A stretch of 18,623 nt of DNA from Chloroflexota bacterium (lineage in GTDB: Bacteria > Chloroflexota > Dehalococcoidia > Tepidiformales > Tepidiformaceae). This document shows, in pieces, positions 7,120-13,937 of this stretch. Positions within the stretch are counted from its first letter, which is position 1. Each line of letters starts with the position of its first letter. The DNA lies in contig CAUJEQ010000206.1 of assembly GCA_963169135.1 (NCBI GenBank), forward strand, positions 1-18,623. Direction: 5' to 3'. Under the pieces are notes generated by a model that was given only the letters and a program-made list of their open reading frames with translations, had not been told where the DNA came from and ran no database searches. Made by a program: the position numbers and the translations under genes.

Positions 7120-7935
7120 ATGGCGAACGATGCGGGCGGCGCCCATGCGCCGAATGGGCGCCGGGTGAGCGGAGTTCCCCGCCTGAGGACCGCCCGCCGT
7201 GAGAAAGCCAGCCACCTGACGGTTGAGCTTGCGGGCGTGCCGTTGTCCGTGACCGTCATTCGAAGCGCCGGTCGTCGCAAGACGGTCTCCATCGCAGTCG
7301 ATGGTGATGCTGTCAGGGTGCGGGCGCCGATGGCTGCCACCGATGCGGAGCTGTCGAACTTGCTCTGCCGCCGGGTCGGCTGGATCCAGGCCCGGCTCGG
7401 CGCCCGGTCTGCCAGGCCGGAGCCGCCGGCGCTCGTCAGCGCCGGACGCGTGCCGTACCTCGGCCGCTCACTCACGCTCGTCATCGAGGCCTGCCGGACC
7501 GGGCGCCCGGCGGCACAGCTCCACGGAGACCTGCTCCGCATCACAGTCCCCGGCCCGACGCCTGCCGAGGAACACCAGGAGCGCGTCCGCCGCGCTCTGG
7601 TGGCGTGGTACCGGGCGCGGGCCATTGCGGAGCTGCCGCGGATGGTAAGTGATTGGTCTGCGGTTTCGGGCCATACCCCGGCCCGCGTCCTTATCCGCGA
7701 CCAGCGGCGCCGCTGGGGTTCGTGCGCCCCCGATGGGACGATCCGCCTCAACTGGCGGCTCATTCTGACCGAGCCGCGCCTCGCTCAGTACGTGGTGGTG
7801 CACGAGCTCGCCCATCTCCGCCACCGGCACCACCAGCCGCCATTCTGGGAGGAGGTTGCGCGGATCATGCCGGACTACCAGGAGCGCCGGCGGCTGTTGA
7901 GTAAGGTGGGGCACGAACTGCTCGCGTCACTCTGA
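7120..7935 (+). CDS. YgjP-like (DUF45) zinc metallopeptidase-fold protein
   Basis: 271 aa. Its C-terminal half has the M48-like signature of YgjP/DUF45 proteins. RRRWGSC at about 196-202 is followed by IRLNWRLILTEPRLAQYVVV and the zinc motif HELAHLRHRHHQPPFW (His228, Glu229, His232, with His238 as likely third ligand). Such proteins are cytosolic zinc hydrolases. E. coli YgjP has been reported as a nucleotide pyrophosphatase, and the true role of most members is unknown. There is no signal peptide. GAGG at 7111-7114 supports ATG 7120, only seven bases after the E3-like gene, so it is probably cotranscribed. The first 30 residues are Arg/Gly/Ala-rich and an in-frame GTG at 7165 is an alternative start. 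Its link to the dehydrogenase complex is unexplained. Confidence 0.82.
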   Translation: MANDAGGAHAPNGRRVSGVPRLRTARREKASHLTVELAGVPLSVTVIRSAGRRKTVSIAVDGDAVRVRAPMAATDAELSNLLCRRVGWIQARLGARSARPEPPALVSAGRVPYLGRSLTLVIEACRTGRPAAQLHGDLLRITVPGPTPAEEHQERVRRALVAWYRARAIAELPRMVSDWSAVSGHTPARVLIRDQRRRWGSCAPDGTIRLNWRLILTEPRLAQYVVVHELAHLRHRHHQPPFWEEVARIMPDYQERRRLLSKVGHELLASL

Positions 7936-7939
7936 CTCG

Positions 7940-7955
7940 CGGAGCGCCCGCTCCG
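7940..7955. terminator. Bidirectional hairpin between convergent genes
   Basis: CGGAGCG and CGCTCCG are perfect complements separated by CC. The hairpin lies five bases after the metallopeptidase stop and 60 bases before the end of the convergent stalk-protein gene. No T-tract follows, so it would be an atypical terminator. Confidence 0.4.
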
Positions 7956-8015
7956 GTGCGTTCCCCTTCGCGACCGCATGGCTTACCGACCCTGCGCCGG
8001 GGCAACCGGCGCTCG

Positions 8016-8903
8016 CTACTGCGAGTAGCTCCCGACCGTTGTTTTCACGCTGAACGAAACAGGGCCGTCCGCCGGTACATGGCCCGAGACGCTGCCAAAG
8101 CCGCCGAACGGCTCGGGCGGCGGCACCTGGTTTTCTGCAAGGCAGCTCGGATGGGTGAACGGCTTCGTGATCGCGTAGGTTGTGGTGCCCTTGATGTCCG
8201 CCGGTGACGAGAATGGCCCCCCCGTCGGCGCAATCGTCGCCGAGAGCACCGAGGAGAATGTGGAAGTGGCGGTTGCTTCCGCGGTTTCCAGAACCTGGCT
8301 TCCGGAGTAGCAGGTGTTGGTGACCACCCCGATCCTGGTTCCCGAAAGTGTCCCGGTCACCGTCCCGGCTGCAAAGTCGAACTTGAGTGTGAGCGTCGAA
8401 GCAAACGCATTCAGTGAAAACTTGTACGTCACGGTTCGATTGGGCAGGGTCACCGGTGTCGGCGTCGCCGTGGGCTGAACCGGGGTGGCCGTCTTCGTCG
8501 GCGTCGCCGTGGGTTGCGCCGGTGCAGTCGTGCTCGTCGGCGTCGCGGTGGGTTGAGCGGGTACGGTCGTGCTTGTCGCCGGTGCTGCAGCCGTCGCGGC
8601 CGGGGTCGGCGTCTGTGGGGCGGCGGTTGCCGTCGCGACGGTGGGCGAAGCGGTAGCAGCAGGTGTGCGCGTCGGCGACGCGGTCGCCGCTGTGGTACTC
8701 GTTGCAACAGGGGAGGGCGATGGCGAAGGCGTCGCTGTTTGGGCGCCGTCCACGCGGGATGGTTCGCCGTCGTCATCGTCCAGGACGGCCGCGGCGCACC
8801 AGCTCGTGAGCGCGACAACCGCAATGACTCCAGCCCCGGCGACCCCGAACCGGAGCCACCGCGAACTCGGGGATGGACTGCTGCCTGGTTGTTCCGTTGC
8901 CAT
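8016..8903 (-). CDS. Membrane-anchored protein with Thr/Pro-rich stalk, function unknown
   Basis: 295 aa. A cytosolic N-terminus (1-17) is followed by one hydrophobic segment at about 18-41 (FGVAGAGVIAVVALTSWC), an acidic DDDD patch, a Thr/Pro/Ala-rich low-complexity stalk (about 54-145, with repeated QPTATPT), and a C-terminal domain of about 150 residues rich in Ser, Thr and Val that is probably beta-structured. Two cysteines in that domain (in TNTCYSG and HPSCLAE) could form a disulfide outside the cell. The Cys near the end of the hydrophobic segment does not sit in a good lipobox (TSWC). I chose ATG at 8903 with GAGG upstream. Such stalks are common in Chloroflexota and Actinobacteria surface proteins. 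I do not recognise the C-terminal domain. It stands alone, convergent with the aco operon. Confidence 0.75.
   Translation of the reverse strand: MATEQPGSSPSPSSRWLRFGVAGAGVIAVVALTSWCAAAVLDDDDGEPSRVDGAQTATPSPSPSPVATSTTAATASPTRTPAATASPTVATATAAPQTPTPAATAAAPATSTTVPAQPTATPTSTTAPAQPTATPTKTATPVQPTATPTPVTLPNRTVTYKFSLNAFASTLTLKFDFAAGTVTGTLSGTRIGVVTNTCYSGSQVLETAEATATSTFSSVLSATIAPTGGPFSSPADIKGTTTYAITKPFTHPSCLAENQVPPPEPFGGFGSVSGHVPADGPVSFSVKTTVGSYSQ
8458..8574. repeat. Three tandem 39-bp repeats in the stalk-protein gene
   Basis: Units start at 8458, 8497 and 8536. Each begins GTCGGCGTCGC(C/G)GTGGG on the plus strand and diverges mildly in the second half. Each encodes a 13-residue Thr/Pro/Ala unit of the stalk (core AQPTATPT or VQPTATPT). 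A decayed fourth unit may begin at 8575. The period is in frame, so copy number changes would lengthen or shorten the stalk. Confidence 0.85.
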
Positions 8904-9011
8904 CGGGCACACGCCTCGATCTGGGATGCTCAGAGGATACTGCCCGGTGAAGCCCGCTCCACGGGCCAATGGACAGAACATCGGGGGTACTTCGGTTTTT
9001 CGCGGAGTTGT

Positions 9012-9032
9012 CGCGTTATTGTCGCCAACGCG
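9012..9032. other. Hairpin, 6-bp stem
   Basis: CGCGTT and AACGCG flank a 9-base loop. It is the first of three hairpins in this intergenic region. Confidence 0.4.
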
Positions 9033-9103
9033 TAACACCCGGTTCGCGCCAACGTACTTAGCCTTGAGATCGGTGGCGGGAATCTCCCGGCAGATCGCTG
9101 ACC

Positions 9104-9127
9104 GTGCCCCGTCCGCAGCCGGGGCAC
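9104..9127. other. Hairpin, 8-bp stem
   Basis: GTGCCCCG and CGGGGCAC are perfect complements around an 8-base loop. No T-run follows on either strand. Confidence 0.5.
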
Positions 9128-9160
9128 AGGCGCTGACGGGTGTCCCGATTGATCTTCTAC

Positions 9161-9190
9161 GGGGGCCGGCATCTCGACAAGCCGGCCCCC
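9161..9190. other. Strong hairpin, 10-bp GC stem
   Basis: GGGGGCCGGC and GCCGGCCCCC are perfect complements around a 10-base loop. This is the most stable-looking inverted repeat in the window. It has no T-tract, so it is not a standard terminator. It may belong to the 5' leader of the acyl-CoA dehydrogenase gene if transcription starts upstream, or to an unannotated small RNA. Confidence 0.5.
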
Positions 9191-9277
9191 GCCCTCCTTC
9201 CTGAACCGCGAACTCTTCCGGCGGCCGCCCGGCAGCGCCGTGTTCCGATCAGGGGGCGTGCGGGCTCCCCGCTCCCC

Positions 9278-9286
9278 TGCCATACT
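9278..9286 (+). promoter_or_regulatory. Candidate extended -10 for the acyl-CoA dehydrogenase gene
   Basis: TGC followed by CATACT resembles an extended -10. It lies 25 bases before the GTG start, with the ribosome site AGGGAGG between. No clear -35 is seen. Confidence 0.35.
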
Positions 9287-9311
9287 CCGCGTCACTACAG
9301 GGAGGCCGGCA

Positions 9312-10487
9312 GTGGAGTTCACGTTCAGCCCAGACCAGGAGACATTTCGACAGAGCGTTCGCCAGTTCATCCAGGACAACTGGACGCCCCCACCGGCGAC
9401 GGCGCGTCCCGGTGACGACGTCACCAACGAGGCGGAGCGCGAATACGAGAAGCGGCTCGCCCGTCACGGCTGGCTCACGATGGCCTGGCCGAAGGAATAT
9501 GGCGGCCTCGGCGCAAGCCACATGGAGCAGCTCATCTTCCGCGAAGAGAGCGGGTATGCCGGGGCCCCGGGTGGTGGTGGCCAGGGGATCAGCATGGTCG
9601 GGCCGTGCCTGATGGTGCACGGCGGCGACGAACAGAAGCGCTACCACCTGCCGAAGATCGCGTCGGGCGAGGTGCACTGGGGCCAGGGCTTCAGTGAGCC
9701 CGGCTCCGGCTCGGACCTCGCGTCGCTCCAGACGCGGGCCGTCCGCGACGGCGACGACTTCGTCATCAACGGCCAGAAGATCTGGACTTCCGGGGCGCAT
9801 CACGCGGACTGGTTCCACGTGCTCACCCGAACGAACCCGGACGCGCCCAAGCACCGTGGCATTTCGTACTTCCTGGTCGATGCGAAGAGCCCGGGGATCA
9901 CCGTGCGGCCGCTCATCAACATGCTTGGCGACCACGAGTTCAACGAAGTCTTCTTCGAGGACGTTCGCGTGCCGGCCGAGAACATGATGGGCGAAGAGAA
10001 CCGGGGCTGGTACGTGGCGACCACGCTCCTCGACTTCGAGCGCTCGGGCGTGAACTGGTCGGCTTCGGGCCGCCGCCAGATTGAGGAGCTAACCGCCTAC
10101 GCGAAGAGCACGCGCGGGCCCAAGGGGAGGGTGATCGACGACTCCGGCGTGCGCAACGGGCTCGCGAACCTGCGGATCGAGGTCGAGGTGAGCCGCCTGC
10201 TCAGTTACCAGGTGGTCTGGATGCAGAGTAAGGGGAAGATCCCGAACTACGAAGCCTCGATGTCGAAGGCGTACGGGAGCGAACTCGGGCAGCGGGTCGC
10301 CAACTTCGGCATGAAGCTCATCGGGCTCAACTCGCAGCGGATCGACGCGAACGACCCGGGCGCCCCCCTGCGGGGGGCTTTTGGCCGGGCGTACATGCGC
10401 ACGGTTCCGGGCACGATCGCAGCGGGCACGAGCGAGGTCCAGCGGAACATCATCGCGACGCGCGGGCTGGGGCTGCCGAGAGGGTAG
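9312..10487 (+). CDS. Acyl-CoA dehydrogenase family protein
   Basis: 391 aa, the usual length for a cytosolic FAD acyl-CoA dehydrogenase, which introduces a double bond at the alpha-beta position of an acyl-CoA. The N-terminal helical domain starts TFSPDQETFRQSVRQFI. The middle domain holds the FAD/substrate signature FSEPGSGSDLASLQT (127-141) and INGQKIWTSGAHHADWF. The C-terminal domain ends with GTIAAGTSEVQRNIIATR (367-384), the characteristic C-terminal signature, and GLGLPR. The start is GTG 9312, set by AGGGAGG at about 9299-9305; upstream in-frame codons (from 9240) lack family similarity. It converges with an APH-fold kinase gene 15 bases away, the pairing found fused in ACAD10/11. Its exact substrate chain length cannot be read. 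Confidence 0.9.
   Translation: MEFTFSPDQETFRQSVRQFIQDNWTPPPATARPGDDVTNEAEREYEKRLARHGWLTMAWPKEYGGLGASHMEQLIFREESGYAGAPGGGGQGISMVGPCLMVHGGDEQKRYHLPKIASGEVHWGQGFSEPGSGSDLASLQTRAVRDGDDFVINGQKIWTSGAHHADWFHVLTRTNPDAPKHRGISYFLVDAKSPGITVRPLINMLGDHEFNEVFFEDVRVPAENMMGEENRGWYVATTLLDFERSGVNWSASGRRQIEELTAYAKSTRGPKGRVIDDSGVRNGLANLRIEVEVSRLLSYQVVWMQSKGKIPNYEASMSKAYGSELGQRVANFGMKLIGLNSQRIDANDPGAPLRGAFGRAYMRTVPGTIAAGTSEVQRNIIATRGLGLPRG
10362..10382 (+). other. Terminator-like hairpin inside the dehydrogenase gene
   Basis: GCCCCCC and GGGGGGC pair around a TGC loop and TTTT follows directly, the shape of an intrinsic terminator with a short U-tract. It lies in the coding region about 105 bases before the stop and encodes GAPLRGAF, so it may be chance in GC-rich codons. 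Confidence 0.4.
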
Positions 10488-10502
10488 GTCGCCGCCGGGA
10501 CC

Positions 10503-11573
10503 CTATCCGTGTCCGCGCAATCGCGCGTCGGCCGCCCTGTCGGCAATTTCGAGCGCCGCCTCGACGAGGAGTTCGCAGCGCCCGCCGTAGCCTTCGAAGC
10601 CTTCGCCCACGGTCTCGCCGGCGAGGTAGCGAGCGTGGATGCCTTCGACGATGACTGCGAGCTTGTAGTAGGCCAGCACCTCGTAGAACTCGATGGCGGA
10701 GACATCGCGCCCGCTGAGCCGTCCGTACTCGGCGACCAGTTCGGTGCGGGTGAGGAAGCCCGGGTGGGCCGTGGCTGCCGCCGTCGCCCGCGCCGCGATG
10801 TACTGGGGCGGGTCGGCCGTTTCGCCCCAGTAGCCGAGCGTGTAGCCGAGGTCGGAAAGCGGGTCGCCGAGCGTGGCCATCTCCCAGTCGAGCACCGCAA
10901 CCACCCGGCCCGGGTTGTCGTTCGCGAGCATCATGTTCCCCAGCCGGTAGTCTCCGTGGACGATCGTCGGCGGTGGCGATTCGGGAATCGAGTTCTTCAG
11001 GCGGCGGATGAGTTCCTGGATGCCGGGCAGGGGCCGCGTCTCGGAGCGCGCCCACTGTTCGGACCAGCGGCGCACCTGCCGCTCGATGTAGCCCTCGGGC
11101 CGGCCGAAGTCGCCCAGCCCGACCACGTTGTAGTCGATGGCGTGGAGGTCGACGAGCGTTGCCACCAGCGCCTTGCTGAGCGCACGGCGCTCCTCCAGAG
11201 TGGGTGCGTACCCGTCCGGCAGCTCCTCGGCGATGATCACGCCCTCGCGGTAGTCCATCACATAGAACGGGTAGTCGTTCACCGCCGGGTCTTCGCAGAG
11301 TGCGACGGGCCTCGGAGCGGGGAAGTTCGCCCTCGCCATGCCGCTGAGCACCCGGTACTCCCGCGCCATGTCGTGGGCCGTGGGCAACACGTGGCCGAGC
11401 GGTGGCCGCCGGAGCACCCATACTCCAGAAGCCGCCTCCACCTTGTAGGTCAGGTTGGAGCGGCCGCCGCTGATGAGCGAAAACGTGAGTGGACCCTCGC
11501 CGCCCGGGACGTTTTCGGCGAAGAACCGGCTGACGTTCTCGTAGTGGATGCCCGCGGGGACCGCGTTCTGCAT
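10503..11573 (-). CDS. APH-family phosphotransferase, ACAD10/11-type kinase
   Basis: 356 aa, aminoglycoside-phosphotransferase fold. Landmarks: a nucleotide-binding lobe with ISGGRSNLTYKV (35-46) and VLRRPP (53-58); the Brenner catalytic loop VHGDYRLGNMM (205-215, base Asp208); and the metal-binding VLDWEMATLGDP (228-239, Asp229). VLRRPP and HGDYRLGN fit the group fused to acyl-CoA dehydrogenases in ACAD10/ACAD11, which phosphorylate 4-hydroxyacyl-CoAs, rather than antibiotic-resistance kinases. The acyl-CoA dehydrogenase partner is the convergent neighbour. Start ATG 11573 begins with MQNAVPAGIHYENV; no Shine-Dalgarno is visible, but TATACT lies six bases upstream, so the mRNA may be leaderless. 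Cytosolic. Substrate inferred from family and neighbour only. Confidence 0.85.
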   Translation of the reverse strand: MQNAVPAGIHYENVSRFFAENVPGGEGPLTFSLISGGRSNLTYKVEAASGVWVLRRPPLGHVLPTAHDMAREYRVLSGMARANFPAPRPVALCEDPAVNDYPFYVMDYREGVIIAEELPDGYAPTLEERRALSKALVATLVDLHAIDYNVVGLGDFGRPEGYIERQVRRWSEQWARSETRPLPGIQELIRRLKNSIPESPPPTIVHGDYRLGNMMLANDNPGRVVAVLDWEMATLGDPLSDLGYTLGYWGETADPPQYIAARATAAATAHPGFLTRTELVAEYGRLSGRDVSAIEFYEVLAYYKLAVIVEGIHARYLAGETVGEGFEGYGGRCELLVEAALEIADRAADARLRGHG

Positions 11574-11579
11574 CGGGGA

Positions 11580-11610
11580 AGTATACGGGCGCTGGCGGTG
11601 ACTGCTGCAA
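11580..11610 (-). promoter_or_regulatory. Candidate promoter for the APH-family kinase gene
   Basis: On the minus strand TTGCAG (11610-11605) and TATACT (11585-11580) are separated by 19 bases. The -10 ends six bases before the ATG, so transcription would start at or near the A of the start codon, consistent with the missing ribosome site. Confidence 0.4.
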
Positions 11611-11631
11611 TTCAGGGGCTTTCTGTGATTG

Positions 11632-11650
11632 CACAAACCGCCGGTTTGTG
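11632..11650. promoter_or_regulatory. 19-bp perfect palindrome, candidate operator
   Basis: CACAAACCG and CGGTTTGTG flank a single central C. It lies between the divergent kinase gene (start 11573) and hemA (start 11698), 48 bases before hemA, where a repressor could control one or both. The 9-bp perfect arms with an odd centre fit a dimeric regulator site. No regulator gene is next to it. Confidence 0.5.
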
Positions 11651-11697
11651 GCCTGATCCCTTGCATATCGATCAAGACTCCCATTTTGCGGTGACTT

Positions 11698-12792
11698 TTG
11701 ACAGTTTCGGAAGATTTACTGGAGTTCACGCTCTGCTCGTGGAGCCTGGCCGCGGTCGCGCGTCCCCAGGCTGAAGTGCTCCGGCGGCACGTGACGGACG
11801 CCCACCCCCGCGGCGCGCTGGTCGAAACCTGCCAGCGCATGGAGGCCTACGCGGCGGGGGGCGACTGCCGCTGCGTGCCCGATCGCCGGCTCCGGGGATT
11901 CGACGCCGTGCTCCATCTGGCCACGGTGGCATCCGGGCTTGATTCGGCTGTCCTTGGCGAAGCGCAGATCCTTGGCCAGGTCCGTGCTGGCGTCAGCGCT
12001 CTGCGTGGCGCGCACGCACTGGGAGTTGATGTTGCGATAGCGGCCGCCCGCCAGCTCCGTTCCGAGGCAGGATTCGACGCCACAACTGGTCACCTTCTCG
12101 ACCATGCGTTGCCATTGGCGGGCATCCAGGCCCGGGGCACGGCTCTGGTACTTGGCGTCGGCGTTGCGGGGACGGCCGTTGCCCGCCGGGCGCGGACCCT
12201 GGGGTTCGCTCGCATCGCAGTCGCTTCGCGGCGTGAACCCGAAGACCCCGGCGCATATGGCGGTGACCACTGGCTGCCCCTCACCGCGGTCTCCGGGGCC
12301 GGGCCGTTTGACGTGGCCGTGTCGTGCCTGGGGCCGAGCGCTCCCGAGCTTACCCATGACGACCTGCCCCGGGCGCGCGGGTACATCGACCTTGGCTCGC
12401 CGCCCAACCTCGCTGCAAACGTCCGTCCGGTGGTCCGGCTGGCCGACATCGTAGGCGCGCAAACGAGCGACCCGGTTGAAGCCGGCCGCCGCGAGAAGTT
12501 GCACAGCCGCCTCCGCGAGATCCTTGAGGGCCGCCTGGCATTGGCTCGCGAGCGTTCCGACACGCCCCTTGGCCGGATCCGCCGCGAGGTCGAGGCCGTC
12601 CGCCAGCGTGAAGTGGCGCGCATCGCCAGGCTCCATCCGGAGCTTTCGCCGCAGGCCATCGAAAACCTGACCAGGGGGCTCGTGAACCAGATCTTCCACC
12701 TCCCGTCGGAGCGGCTGCGCGGCATCGGCGACGCCGAGTTGGGCGAGCGCTTCGCCGACCTATTTTCGGCTCCGGAAGGAACCCACTCATGA
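11698..12792 (+). CDS. hemA: Glutamyl-tRNA reductase, divergent
   Basis: 364 aa, shorter than the usual 400-450. It reduces glutamyl-tRNA to glutamate-1-semialdehyde with NADPH, the first committed step of C5 tetrapyrrole synthesis. The catalytic motif is VETCQRMEAY (Cys45), where most members have STCNRxE, so Ser and Asn have become Glu and Gln. HLATVASGLDSAVLGEAQILGQV (73-95 region) is a strong family signature. The NADPH domain starts GTALVLGVGVAGTAVARRA, and the C-terminal dimer domain is present (ENLTRGLVNQIFHLP). The N-terminal strand lacks the usual G-NHxTA-P-xxRE pattern and reads FTLCSWSLAAVARPQ. TTG 11698 is the only plausible start, since an in-frame TGA lies at 11692 and no Shine-Dalgarno precedes it. 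It begins the operon; its stop overlaps the next ATG. Confidence 0.85.
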   Translation: MTVSEDLLEFTLCSWSLAAVARPQAEVLRRHVTDAHPRGALVETCQRMEAYAAGGDCRCVPDRRLRGFDAVLHLATVASGLDSAVLGEAQILGQVRAGVSALRGAHALGVDVAIAAARQLRSEAGFDATTGHLLDHALPLAGIQARGTALVLGVGVAGTAVARRARTLGFARIAVASRREPEDPGAYGGDHWLPLTAVSGAGPFDVAVSCLGPSAPELTHDDLPRARGYIDLGSPPNLAANVRPVVRLADIVGAQTSDPVEAGRREKLHSRLREILEGRLALARERSDTPLGRIRREVEAVRQREVARIARLHPELSPQAIENLTRGLVNQIFHLPSERLRGIGDAELGERFADLFSAPEGTHS

Positions 12793-13937
12793 CGTTTGCC
12801 ATTCCTGCCACCATGAGCGACCCGGTCAATGCCATGATTCTCGCGGTGTCGGAGGACCGCATTGCCGGGTTTCATCGCGATCCGTTCGCGGTCATCGCCG
12901 AAAAGAGCGGACTCCCGGCGCAGGAGGTGTGCGATCGCATCGCTGCGATGCTCGATGCCGGGACGATCCGGCGCGTGCGCCAGACGCTCCTGGCGACCAA
13001 CCTCGCTCGGGGCGCCCTGGCGGCGTGGAAGGTCCCGCAGGAGCGGCTGCAGGAGGCCTTTGACGACCTCTTCGGGAACGACCCGTTTTCCGGCCACGTG
13101 GTCATCCGGTCGGGCGAGCCTGGCAGCGCCGGGGCCGAGTACCGCCTCTGGACAACGCTGAAGGTGCCGCAGGGCTATTCGCTCGAGAAGCACGCTGCGC
13201 ACCTCGCCCAACGAATCGGCGCCTCGACGTACCGACTGATGCGGGCACAGGCGCTGTTCGCCCTCGGTGTGGGCCATACGCGGCGGCGCGGCCTCGAACC
13301 GGGAGCCCGAAGCGACCAGCCCGCCGAAGTGCAGTACCCCGCGGTGACCACGCTTGACGCTCGCGAGTGGCGCGTCCTCACCGAGCTGAAGCGCGAGCTC
13401 GCTGTGGCCGAAATCCGGCCGGACCCCTGGAGGGCGCGCGCGGAGGCCGCGGGAGAAACGCTCGACGGGTTCTGTGAGGTGGCGATGGGGCTGGCGGAGC
13501 GCGGCGTTATCGGGCGCTTCTCCACGTTCCTGGAGCATGTGAAGCCGACTGCCAATGGCGAACGGGCGACCCGCTACAACGCGCTCTTCCACTGGGCCGT
13601 ACCGCCCGGGCAGGAGATCGCCGCGGGCCGCGAAGTGGGTCGCCACCACGTCATCACCCACGCCTACTGGCGCGAAGGCGGCCCGGACTTCCGCAACGTC
13701 AACGTCATGGCGGTTGCGCACGGCATGGAGAAGGACACGGTGTTGGCCCACAAGGCAGGCATCGACGCCCACCTCGCCGAGGCCGGCGTCGAAGTCACCT
13801 ATACCAACGTGTTCTGGGGCGGACGGAGCGAAATCAAACCGTCGGAGGTTGCTCCGGCGGCCTACCGCGAATGGTGCATCGCCAACGGGATCGACCCGGA
13901 GGACATGCGGGAGGAGAGCAGTAATGGACTATCGTGA
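12789..13937 (+). CDS. Fused siroheme decarboxylase (AhbA/AhbB, NirDL-like)
   Basis: 382 aa, about twice one AhbA or AhbB subunit, with two AsnC/Lrp-like modules. Module 1 (about 12-165) has a winged-helix region DPFAVIAEKSGLPAQEV and AGTIRRVRQTLLATNL, then GHVVIR (His103) and EYRLWTTLKVP, which resemble the SHNYxR and YNLWFTL segments of the family. Module 2 (about 187-365) has AERGVIGRFSTFLEH, then VITHAYWR (His291) and VNVMAVAHGM (His311), matching the SHCYxR and histidine segments of AhbB. AhbA/B and NirDL decarboxylate siroheme to 12,18-didecarboxysiroheme, on the way to heme or heme d1. The operon's siroheme genes supply that substrate. It might be mistaken for an Lrp/AsnC regulator. 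GGAAGGA precedes the ATG, which overlaps the hemA stop by four bases. Confidence 0.78.
   Translation: MTFAIPATMSDPVNAMILAVSEDRIAGFHRDPFAVIAEKSGLPAQEVCDRIAAMLDAGTIRRVRQTLLATNLARGALAAWKVPQERLQEAFDDLFGNDPFSGHVVIRSGEPGSAGAEYRLWTTLKVPQGYSLEKHAAHLAQRIGASTYRLMRAQALFALGVGHTRRRGLEPGARSDQPAEVQYPAVTTLDAREWRVLTELKRELAVAEIRPDPWRARAEAAGETLDGFCEVAMGLAERGVIGRFSTFLEHVKPTANGERATRYNALFHWAVPPGQEIAAGREVGRHHVITHAYWREGGPDFRNVNVMAVAHGMEKDTVLAHKAGIDAHLAEAGVEVTYTNVFWGGRSEIKPSEVAPAAYREWCIANGIDPEDMREESSNGLS

Larger units (their letters stand above)
8904..9311. other. Intergenic region between divergent genes, with three hairpins
   Basis: This 408-base gap separates the stalk-protein gene from the acyl-CoA dehydrogenase gene and should hold both promoters. 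I see no credible gene. TATCCT on the minus strand (8939 to 8934) is a possible -10 for the stalk protein. CATACT at 9281-9286 is a possible -10 for the dehydrogenase gene. Three GC-rich hairpins lie between them at 9012-9032, 9104-9127 and 9161-9190. Confidence 0.6.

Noticed and set aside
8458..8574. CRISPR array
   Set aside because: The 39-bp units are directly adjacent without unique spacers and encode an in-frame protein repeat. No cas genes are present.
8569..9204. Plus-strand open frame over the stalk protein and its upstream region
   Set aside because: Its sequence is the low-complexity complement of the Thr/Pro repeats. The minus frame has a membrane segment and a sensible start.
10503..11573. 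Antibiotic-resistance aminoglycoside phosphotransferase
   Set aside because: The fold is shared, but the VLRRPP and HGDYRLGN variants and the acyl-CoA dehydrogenase neighbour fit the ACAD10/11 kinase group better.
10509..11774. A 421-codon plus-strand open frame opposite the APH-family kinase
   Set aside because: The minus-strand kinase has intact catalytic motifs, while the plus frame has no recognisable domain.
12090..13772. A 560-codon minus-strand open frame opposite hemA and the siroheme decarboxylase
   Set aside because: It is a shadow of high-GC codons. It lacks family similarity, and both plus-strand genes have clear conserved motifs and ribosome sites.
12789..13937. Lrp/AsnC transcription regulator controlling the heme operon
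   Set aside because: The protein is a tandem fusion with family-specific histidine segments and sits as an internal operon gene, matching siroheme decarboxylase.
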